Shown in pieces: positions 1 through 4,459 of a stretch of 5,729 bases of DNA (positions within the stretch are counted from its first letter, which is position 1; each line of letters opens with the position of its first letter). The stretch comes from Candidatus Bathyarchaeota archaeon (GTDB lineage Archaea; Thermoproteota; Bathyarchaeia; Bathyarchaeales; Bathycorpusculaceae), in NCBI GenBank assembly GCA_018396615.1, contig JAGTQT010000049.1, positions 252 through 5,980 on the forward strand, read 5' to 3'. The notes under the pieces were generated by a model. That model made no database searches. It was not told where the DNA came from and was given only the letters and a program-made list of their open reading frames with translations. A program made the position numbers and the translations under genes.

Positions 1-335
1 TAGAGACGAAAATCTATACCTTTGCCAAAGCCTTCTCGAACCACGTAGCCACGGTTTCTCAGGTCACGGTAGACTAGGTATTTAGCCCAAGCATTCTCAT
101 CCGCGTACTCGTATTCTTTGAGAAGATCTCGAAAGGATATTTCTTTGTGTTTGCTACTTTCAACTTTAAGCATTCCTTTGTCTAGCAGATAAAGGGCTTC
201 GTGAAAACCTAGCACAATTGCCTTTCCTGCTGGAGTGCCGTATCCTCTTTCGGAAAGATCTTGCTTGGCTTCATCTTTGAAGATTCTTACTCCTTTTTTA
301 GTTAACAGTCCTCTGATGTGAAGCTCGGTGCGCAC
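1..335 (-). CDS. endA: tRNA-splicing endonuclease EndA, N-terminal part (cut by left window edge)
   Basis: This enzyme cuts introns out of precursor tRNAs (and rRNAs) at bulge-helix-bulge motifs. The visible ~111 residues match the archaeal EndA pattern: an N-terminal segment ending in RGYGTPAGKA, then FHEALYLLDKG (about residues 44-54), then the hallmark YLVYRDLRNRGYVVREGF (86-103) leading into KGIDFRL. The next codon, cut by the edge, begins TA, which fits the catalytic Tyr of the FRLY motif; the catalytic His and Lys would lie outside the window. No in-frame ATG exists. GTG at 333-335 gives an N-terminus similar in length to known EndA proteins but has no good ribosome binding site. An ATT at 366-368 is an alternative start: it lies 6-7 nt after GGTGAT, which matches archaeal anti-SD and overlaps the mtnA stop. 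The gene follows mtnA on the same strand with a short gap, so co-transcription is likely. Family call is firm; the start is uncertain. Confidence 0.92.
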   Translation of the reverse strand, partial: MRTELHIRGLLTKKGVRIFKDEAKQDLSERGYGTPAGKAIVLGFHEALYLLDKGMLKVESSKHKEISFRDLLKEYEYADENAWAKYLVYRDLRNRGYVVREGFGKGIDFRL

Positions 336-374
336 GTCTGCACTTTTTTCGATGTTACCTGTTTTAATGTTAAA

Positions 375-1415
375 TCACCGCTTGTAAACTCTCTTGGGAA
401 TACTCGATTTGAATTTAACTAGATTGTTCCTGTATAAGATGCCTTGTTCGCAGATTATTGCTGTAACATATTTTAGCGGCGTAGCATCAAATGCTGGATT
501 CAGCACGTCTACGCCTTCTGTGGCAATTCTTACTGATCCTATGTGAGTCACTTCTTCAGGCTTCCTTTGCTCTATAATGATGTTGTTTGCTTTGTTGGTC
601 AGATCAAAAGTGGAAGTGGGCGCGGCGACAAAAAAGGGTATGGAGTGCTCTCGCGCTAAGACGGCTATGGTAAATGTTCCAATCTTGTTGATTACTGCAT
701 CTTGAACTACTCTATCTGCGCCTACAACAACCTTGTTCACAAGCTGCTTGGCCATAACATATCCAACCATGCTATCGGTGATCAATGTCACCGGAATGCC
801 TGCTTGCTGAAGTTCATAAACAGTCAATCTCGCTCCTTGAAGTTGTGGACGGGTTTCAGTAGCAAAAACTTTGATTTTCTTTCCTGAATCCCATGCGGCT
901 CTTATAATGCCTAACGCTGTACCGTAATCAACAGTTGCTAAGGCGCCTGCGTTACAGTGGGTTAGAACCACATCACCGTCATGGATAAGGTTGGCGCCGT
1001 GTTTTCCAATTAAATGATTAACGGCTACATCTTCATCAGCAATTTTCTGCGCTTCGTTAACAACAAAAGCAGCCAATTCTCTGGAACTGCCAAAAAAACC
1101 TTTGGCTTTGTTAAGAATTCGATCTATTGCCCAAAAGAGGTTTATAGCAGTAGGTCGCGTTGCCCGGATAATCTCGGCGGACTTTTCCAGTTCAGCAAGC
1201 AGTCTTTCTCGGCTCTCTGCTTCTGACAAGTGTGCTGTTAAGGCTAGGGCAAAAGCTGCTGCGGCGCCAAGCAAGGGTGCACCTCTAATTTTCATGTTGC
1301 GTATGGCATCGGCAACTTCCTCGCAGTTTTTCAAAGTAAGGACCACGGTTTCCTTTGGAAGTTTCGATTGATCTATTGTAACTAAGGTGCCGTTTTGCCA
1401 TTCTATTGTCCGCAT
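375..1415 (-). CDS. mtnA: S-methyl-5-thioribose-1-phosphate isomerase (MtnA, eIF2B-like family)
   Basis: Cytosolic enzyme that converts 5-methylthioribose 1-phosphate to 5-methylthioribulose 1-phosphate in salvage of methylthioadenosine. The 346 residues are full length for the family. Visible motifs in order are RGAPLLGAAAA (44-54), RPTAINL (87-93), THCNAGALA with the catalytic Cys154, ETRPQLQGARLT (187-198), VGADR with the catalytic Asp234, NKIGT (243-247), AAPTSTFD (264-271) and NPAFDATP (306-313). RGAP rather than the pattern of ribose-1,5-bisphosphate isomerases, together with the Cys/Asp pair, argues for MtnA over the archaeal R15P isomerase or aIF2B-like relatives; substrate assignment is by family. 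The start is the ATG at 1413-1415, whose N-terminus MRTIEWQNG fits the family. Upstream is a TATA-like CTTATAC. The gene diverges from the broken HhH gene and is followed directly by endA. No neighbouring methylthioadenosine phosphorylase or later salvage gene is visible. Confidence 0.93.
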   Translation of the reverse strand: MRTIEWQNGTLVTIDQSKLPKETVVLTLKNCEEVADAIRNMKIRGAPLLGAAAAFALALTAHLSEAESRERLLAELEKSAEIIRATRPTAINLFWAIDRILNKAKGFFGSSRELAAFVVNEAQKIADEDVAVNHLIGKHGANLIHDGDVVLTHCNAGALATVDYGTALGIIRAAWDSGKKIKVFATETRPQLQGARLTVYELQQAGIPVTLITDSMVGYVMAKQLVNKVVVGADRVVQDAVINKIGTFTIAVLAREHSIPFFVAAPTSTFDLTNKANNIIIEQRKPEEVTHIGSVRIATEGVDVLNPAFDATPLKYVTAIICEQGILYRNNLVKFKSSIPKRVYKR

Positions 1416-1448
1416 TCTTATACCGTGTAAACCGTTTATTGGCTTAGC

Positions 1449-1455
1449 GTATAAG
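1449..1455 (-). promoter_or_regulatory. TATA-like box for mtnA, in a divergent promoter region
   Basis: On the minus strand CTTATAC lies about 37 nt upstream of the mtnA ATG, so transcription would start some 10-15 nt before the start codon. Read on the plus strand the same bases (GTATAAG) lie about 20 nt before the ATG at 1474 and could serve the divergent HhH gene with almost no leader. The only gene-free bases here are 1416-1473, so both promoters must share this short stretch. Inferred from position and base composition only. Confidence 0.4.
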
Positions 1456-1473
1456 TTTTTTTAGGCGACGCCG

Positions 1474-2149
1474 ATGACTACAAGAAAAGAGAGCTTGAGA
1501 GTGATCGTTGAAAACTTGGGATATTTTAAGATTCTTGGCATTAATCTTTCCAAGAGAAAAGAAGAGGTTTTTCAAGTAGTTTTTGGCTTCTTTGCTGTTT
1601 GGCGCACCAATAAAGAATTATCTGCGCTAAAGATGTATAGATCCTTTGAGAAAAAACACGTAGGTATTAACACCGCAGCGTGTTCTTGAGAGAGGCTTGA
1701 AAGGACTTGCCGAAATATTTGATGAAGGGGGTTATATGCGATACGACTTCAAAACGACTGATAAGCTTCCGGAAGTGATGCGGAACCTTTCAATAAGGTA
1801 TGGTGGAATGCTTCCTTATTCACAAGCAGGCAGCTGATGCAAAAGAGTTAGAGAATAGAATAAAAGAGCTAAGAAAAGGTTTTGGTGACGTTGCAGCAAA
1901 CATTTTTCTGAGAGAGCTTCGCGGTGTCTGGAAAAAGGCTGATTCAAACCCAACAAGCTTAGTGATTCTTGCCGCTTCTGAGCTTAAAATCTTGAAAAAA
2001 TGTTACTCCACTTGGGGCGTTGAAACAATTGAAAGCGTTCTAGGTAAGGAAACGAATTGCTGAAAAATCCTTTGTCAACTTCAACTGCGCTGCTTAGGCT
2101 TGGCAAGGATTTTTACAAAAAAGGAAAACGCCAGTCTCTCCTCTCTTAG
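1474..2149 (+). pseudogene. Broken helix-hairpin-helix (endonuclease III-like) DNA glycosylase/endonuclease gene
   Basis: No single frame spans this gene, but pieces from all three plus frames join into one protein of about 220 residues. Frame from 1474: MTTRKESLRVIVENLGYFKILGINLSKR. Shift near 1579 gives FLASLLFGAP; shift near 1607 gives NKELSA and YRSFEKKHV; shift near 1663 gives LTPQRVLERGLKGLAEIFDEGGYMRYD to RYGGMLPY; shift near 1820 gives HKQAADAKELENRI, then the HhH element RKGFGDVAANIFLREL and GVWKKAD; shift near 2061 gives ALLRLGKDFYKKGKR, ending at TAG 2147-2149. The order and spacing fit an HhH-GPD-like family related to endonuclease III. HhH proteins of this kind bind DNA and often excise damaged bases; the substrate here is unknown. 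The HhH lacks the Lys of the classic endonuclease III hairpin. Five shifts in under 700 bp, with intact neighbours, favour a recent pseudogene over scattered sequencing errors, though errors are not excluded. Its 3' end overlaps the convergent regulator by 4 bp. Confidence 0.75.
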
Positions 2150-2901
2150 TAGTGGCTGCTTGCCTCATGTGGTGCCTTCACGTAGATTATGACTTCCACA
2201 GGGCACTCAGATGAAAGTTTCAACACTCGTTTCCAGTCTTCTCCGACAGCGATCAGCGAGAAAACGCCTGACATTTCGGCTTTTGCCTTTCGCACCAAGT
2301 TAACTAATGCAGCTTGTGTCTCTCCTGTCTTAATCATGTCGTCAACAACTAGGACGCTGTCGCGTTTCTTGATTGCTTCTTTAGGGATATAGAGGGTCAT
2401 TGTGACTCCTGAGTATTTGAAAACATACGTTTCTTCTAGAAATGCTTTGACTCCGACTTCTTTGCTTCTTTTCGCTACTACTAGGTTCACTCCAAGAGCG
2501 TTGGCAACCATTGTGGCTAGAGGAATTCCATCAACAGCAGCGGTTAGAACCTTGGTAACGCGTTTTCCAGCGAAGTTTGCTAAGGCATGGTTTGCGGCTT
2601 GCTGAAGAATGTTGAAGTCGCCTATGATTTCGGTGTTGTCGAAAAACCCGTCTTCGTCAAATTTGATTCTGTTGCGAAGCTCTGTTTCTAAGCCAACAAG
2701 CTTTGTTAAAACCTTCCACAGCTGCCTTGCTCTTGATGTATTCGGTAAAACATGCCCCTTAGCGTATCTGCTGAGAACTGTAACTGGCAAGCCTGTTTTT
2801 GATGCAAGTTCACGGTAGGTTATGTTTCTCTTGTATTTTGCTGTTCTAAGAAGTTCAATTGTCATTAAGCGAAGTTTAAGATCTTCTGCATGAGTGCTCA
2901 T
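2146..2901 (-). CDS. HTH plus phosphoribosyltransferase-domain transcriptional regulator (GfcR/PyrE-like)
   Basis: Two-domain protein of about 251 residues. The N-terminal part (about residues 10-60) carries a helix-turn-helix, ITYRELASKTGLPVTVLSRYAKG. The C-terminal part (about 90-251) is a type I phosphoribosyltransferase fold with the PRPP-binding loop VLVVDDMIKTGET (about 183-195, acidic pair Asp187-Asp188). This layout is that of archaeal PyrE-like proteins, some of which (GfcR of haloarchaea) are sugar-catabolism regulators; bacterial PurR has a comparable layout and senses PRPP. I infer a DNA-binding regulator that senses PRPP or a phosphorylated metabolite; the targets are unknown and orotate phosphoribosyltransferase activity is doubtful. 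Two start codons are in frame: ATG at 2905-2907 directly abuts GGG, whereas ATG at 2899-2901 has AGGG about 6 nt upstream, so I prefer the latter. An 18-bp palindrome lies upstream, suggesting autoregulation. The stop overlaps the convergent HhH pseudogene. Confidence 0.82.
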   Translation of the reverse strand: MSTHAEDLKLRLMTIELLRTAKYKRNITYRELASKTGLPVTVLSRYAKGHVLPNTSRARQLWKVLTKLVGLETELRNRIKFDEDGFFDNTEIIGDFNILQQAANHALANFAGKRVTKVLTAAVDGIPLATMVANALGVNLVVAKRSKEVGVKAFLEETYVFKYSGVTMTLYIPKEAIKKRDSVLVVDDMIKTGETQAALVNLVRKAKAEMSGVFSLIAVGEDWKRVLKLSSECPVEVIIYVKAPHEASSHY

Positions 2902-2926
2902 AAGCATCCCTTACACATCTACAAGT

Positions 2927-2944
2927 TAAACGTCAACACGTTTA
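2927..2944. promoter_or_regulatory. Palindrome at the regulator promoter, candidate operator
   Basis: TAAACGT-CAAC-ACGTTTA is a perfect 7-bp inverted repeat with a 4-nt centre; one further outer pair matches after one mismatch. It lies 20-37 nt upstream of the preferred regulator start and about 25-40 nt downstream of the minus-strand TATA-like box, which is where transcription should begin. A repressor bound here would block initiation, so the HTH-PRTase protein may control its own gene. The inverted repeat is seen directly; the operator role is inference. Confidence 0.5.
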
Positions 2945-2965
2945 CCCTTTATTATTGCACTAGTG

Positions 2966-2973
2966 TTATAAAA
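2966..2973 (-). promoter_or_regulatory. TATA-like box for the HTH-PRTase regulator
   Basis: Minus-strand TTTTATAA, about 65 nt upstream of the preferred start, would place transcription initiation near 2940-2945, inside or next to the palindrome. The leader would be about 40 nt. The motif fits the archaeal TATA consensus; no BRE can be judged with confidence. Confidence 0.45.
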
Positions 2974-3047
2974 CTTACTAGCCACACAAAACAGTTCCCA
3001 CTGGACAAATCTTCGATATTTTAGTAATAGAAGCTAACTCATCACTT

Positions 3048-3055
3048 GTTTATCT
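3048..3055 (+). promoter_or_regulatory. TATA-like box for the dockerin-like gene
   Basis: TTTATCTA lies about 40 nt before the ATG at 3092, so transcription would begin near 3076 and leave a leader just long enough to include the ribosome binding site. Weak match, inferred from spacing. Confidence 0.35.
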
Positions 3056-3078
3056 ATTTCGGGTGCTCCGTTTTTGTT

Positions 3079-3088
3079 GGAGAAGGAG
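3079..3088 (+). promoter_or_regulatory. Tandem Shine-Dalgarno GGAGAAGGAG that fixes the start at 3092
   Basis: Two GGAG elements occur in a row just before ATG 3092-3094, the first with a 9-nt spacer and the second with a 3-nt spacer. They support ATG 3092 over the TTG codons at 3074 and 3077, which lie upstream of or overlap the ribosome binding site and would add charged residues before the signal peptide. Confidence 0.65.
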
Positions 3089-3091
3089 AAA

Positions 3092-3742
3092 ATGCAGAAA
3101 GTAGCTCCAATAGCCCTGATAATCATTATTGCCAGTGCACTTGCGTATGCATCAGACGCCCAACCAATCAGCATTAGCGATAGGTTTGTCTGCGACGTAA
3201 ATCGTGACGGAGCAGTGGACCTAAAAGACGTGTACGAAGTGGCATTAGCTGTCGGCTCCTATCTTGGTCATTCCAGATGGAACAGTAAAGCAGACGTTAA
3301 TCAAGATATGAAAATCGACATGCTTGACGTTTACATCGTATCCAGCTGTTTCGGCGAGAAGCCAGAAGTTGCTATCTACGCCAAAATAAGGATTTATCCA
3401 CGCTGCCTAAATCTGAGAAAACATGGGAAATGGGTTACGTGCGTAATCAGTCTTCCAGAAGAGTACAGCGTCTTTGATATTGACTTTTCTTCGCTTATGC
3501 TGAACCACTCGATTTCAGCAGACCGCAGATTCCTTTGCTTTGCAGATTGCGACGGTGATGGAAGATACGTGCTTATTGTGAAATTTGACAGACAAGCAGT
3601 AGTAGAGTTGATTCAAAAACAGCATGGCATCTCGTGCAAAATTAGATCAGTGACCTTGACTTTGACCGGCGCGCTGATTGATGGCACATCTTTTCAGGGA
3701 AGCGACGCCATCAAGATATTAATGAAAAAACCGCACTGCTAG
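3092..3742 (+). CDS. Exported protein with dockerin type I-like module and C-terminal beta-type domain
   Basis: A 216-residue secreted protein. Residues 1-20 form a signal peptide: short basic start, hydrophobic run ALIIIIASALA, then AYA before SDA as the likely cleavage site. Residues 35-88 hold two dockerin-like calcium repeats, DVNRDGAVDLKD (35-46) and DVNQDMKIDMLD (68-79), the second with Met in place of the conserved Gly. The rest (about 93-211) looks like a beta-rich domain with YAKIRIYPRCLNLR, GKWVTCVISLPEEY, an acidic DCDGDG loop (152-157) and VTLTLTGALIDGTSFQGSD; similar domains occur in archaeal cell-surface proteins. Dockerins bind cohesins, but no cohesin, catalytic domain or membrane anchor is visible, so partner and role are unknown. 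The mature part has eight cysteines, including the last residue, compatible with disulfides outside the cell. It diverges from the regulator gene and converges on the tRNA. Confidence 0.82.
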   Translation: MQKVAPIALIIIIASALAYASDAQPISISDRFVCDVNRDGAVDLKDVYEVALAVGSYLGHSRWNSKADVNQDMKIDMLDVYIVSSCFGEKPEVAIYAKIRIYPRCLNLRKHGKWVTCVISLPEEYSVFDIDFSSLMLNHSISADRRFLCFADCDGDGRYVLIVKFDRQAVVELIQKQHGISCKIRSVTLTLTGALIDGTSFQGSDAIKILMKKPHC

Positions 3743-3796
3743 CCACGTAATCCAGAGCTTTGAGAGGGCGATAAGCAAATTAGCCGATCAGGAAAG

Positions 3797-3890
3797 TGGC
3801 GGATCCGCTGGGATTTGAACCCAGGACTTTCGGCTTAGAAGGCCGACGCGCTTTGTGGCTTAAAGGGTATCCATGCTGCGCTACGGATCC
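3797..3890 (-). tRNA. tRNA-Arg(UCU) with a 16-nt D-arm intron and encoded CCA
   Basis: Minus strand, 5' end at 3890. All arms are visible: acceptor GGATCCG/CGGATCC (7 bp), D-stem GCGC/GCGC, anticodon stem TCGGC/GCCGA with loop CTTCTAA (anticodon TCT at 3839-3837, reading AGA), variable AAGTC, T-stem CTGGG/CCCAG with loop TTCAAAT, discriminator G and a genome-encoded CCA (3799-3797). The D-arm is 16 nt too long: after A14 G15 C A T G18 G19 A T A come extra bases before the 3' GCGC. Removing 16 nt restores a normal D-arm and a 75-nt tRNA (78 with CCA). The anticodon loop itself is uninterrupted. Confidence 0.95.
3853..3868 (-). other. Probable 16-nt non-canonical intron in the D-arm of tRNA-Arg(UCU)
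   Basis: Intron ACCCTTTAAGCCACAA on the minus strand, inserted just before position 21/22 of the tRNA (the boundary can slide by one A). The junctions fit a bulge-helix-bulge: exon AUGG pairs with intron CCAC (three Watson-Crick pairs plus one A-C mismatch), bulges AU^A and AA^A are both 3 nt, and exon GC pairs with exon GC outside. This is the substrate type for EndA, encoded at the left edge of this window. Pairing was done by eye. Confidence 0.75.
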
Positions 3891-3916
3891 ACATGTTTCT
3901 GCTTTTTCAAGTGTTC

Positions 3917-3925
3917 GAATATAGG
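3917..3925 (-). promoter_or_regulatory. TATA-like box for tRNA-Arg
   Basis: Minus-strand CCTATATTC is centred about 31 nt upstream of the first tRNA base, the expected position for an archaeal tRNA promoter. No clear T-rich terminator is seen after the CCA end. Confidence 0.45.
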
Positions 3926-3962
3926 TTTGTCCTATTAAGTTTTCAGACCAAGATGATAGTTG

Positions 3963-3979
3963 CTAAGAACTCTAAGAAC
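3963..3979. repeat. Short tandem repeat CTAAGAAC, 9-bp period
   Basis: CTAAGAAC occurs at 3963-3970 and again at 3972-3979. It lies between the tRNA promoter and the unknown gene at 4074. Two copies of an 8-mer could be chance or a half-site pair; no function is assigned. Confidence 0.35.
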
Positions 3980-4008
3980 CATTTGCTATGAAGGTTTTTG
4001 GCTGGTTT

Positions 4009-4024
4009 AGGTAAAATCTTACCT
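4009..4024. promoter_or_regulatory. Inverted repeat AGGTAA-AATC-TTACCT upstream of the unknown gene
   Basis: Perfect 6-bp arms around a 4-nt centre, ending 17 bp upstream of a strong TATA box. A second near-palindrome, GGTTT-TT-AAACC at 4028-4039, fills the space between it and the TATA box, where the BRE should lie. The pair looks like a control region for the gene at 4074; that role is inference. Confidence 0.45.
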
Positions 4025-4040
4025 CAAGGTTTTTAAACCC

Positions 4041-4049
4041 TTTATAAAA
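4041..4049 (+). promoter_or_regulatory. Strong TATA box (TTTATAAAA) for the unknown gene at 4074
   Basis: The best TATA match in the window. It lies about 29 nt before the GTG at 4074, so transcription should start at or a few bases before the start codon, and the mRNA may be nearly leaderless. A G-rich GGGGGAT at 4062-4068 could act as a ribosome binding site only if initiation is further upstream. Confidence 0.6.
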
Positions 4050-4073
4050 TTAGTATATGTTGGGGGATGTAGG

Positions 4074-4454
4074 GTGTCTGAGGTACAGGTAGGGAAGGTA
4101 CCTATTCCTCTAGTTAACTACATATACCTAATAATGAATCGCAAGTCGCCCTACTACGATATTGTCCAACACCTTCTGAGAGAGATGGAGATACACTATT
4201 CTAGGACAGGAAAAGATCTTTCAGAAATAGTGTACACAATTAATCCTCGGATTCTTCAGGAAGAGATCGAGAAAAGAGTCAAAAGCGAGAAATTGACGAC
4301 GGTTAATGTTTGCCGTACGGTTTTGGCTTTGCTTTATGCAAGTGAGCTTCGCGAGGAAAAAGATTTTTACATCACGACTACTAGTGGCGGTCGAAGAAAC
4401 TACCATGTCAAGGTTAATCCTCGCACATTGAACATGCTTTTCAGATTCGTGTAG
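4074..4454 (+). CDS. Hypothetical protein, 126 aa, possible winged-helix fold
   Basis: I do not recognise this protein. It is a 126-residue soluble protein with no signal peptide or membrane segment. Predicted by eye, residues 11-42 and 57-92 are mostly helical, with a charged stretch EEIEKRVKSEKL (63-74) followed by VNVCRTVLALLYASEL. The end, KDFYITTTSGGRRNYHVKVN (96-115), resembles a beta hairpin with a basic SGGRR turn. Helices followed by a basic hairpin recall a winged-helix DNA-binding domain, but this is only a shape argument. The start is GTG 4074-4076, supported by the position of the TATA box and the frame; an internal ATG at 4134 would give 106 residues. It has its own promoter with inverted repeats and converges on leuS with a 5-bp gap, so it is probably monocistronic. 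Confidence 0.7.
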   Translation: MSEVQVGKVPIPLVNYIYLIMNRKSPYYDIVQHLLREMEIHYSRTGKDLSEIVYTINPRILQEEIEKRVKSEKLTTVNVCRTVLALLYASELREEKDFYITTTSGGRRNYHVKVNPRTLNMLFRFV

Positions 4455-4459
4455 AACAC

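Noticed and set aside
1..30. EndA apparently lacking its catalytic tyrosine, because KGIDFRL has Lys where other EndA proteins show KYG or KFG.
   Set aside because: By alignment to known EndA proteins the catalytic Tyr is the one after FRL/FKV, about ten residues before the catalytic His. That codon begins TA at the window edge, so the residue is probably present.
375..1415. Ribose-1,5-bisphosphate isomerase or aIF2B subunit instead of MtnA.
   Set aside because: The RGAP, CNAG, ETRP and GADR motifs and the 346-residue length match MtnA better; no AMP-pathway partner gene is seen nearby.
1577..1663. TAG codons at the first and third frameshift points of the HhH gene, suggesting pyrrolysine or stop readthrough.
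   Set aside because: The blocks on either side are in different frames, so a frame change is needed anyway, and placing the extra base just after each GTA avoids reading the TAG at all.
1474..2149. Programmed frameshifting in the HhH gene.
   Set aside because: Five changes in both directions within 700 bp, with no slippery heptamer or downstream structure at the sites, fit decay or sequence error better.
2189..2818. Three plus-strand open frames of about 67-69 codons across the regulator gene.
   Set aside because: They lie antisense to a well-supported HTH-PRTase gene and carry no recognisable motif.
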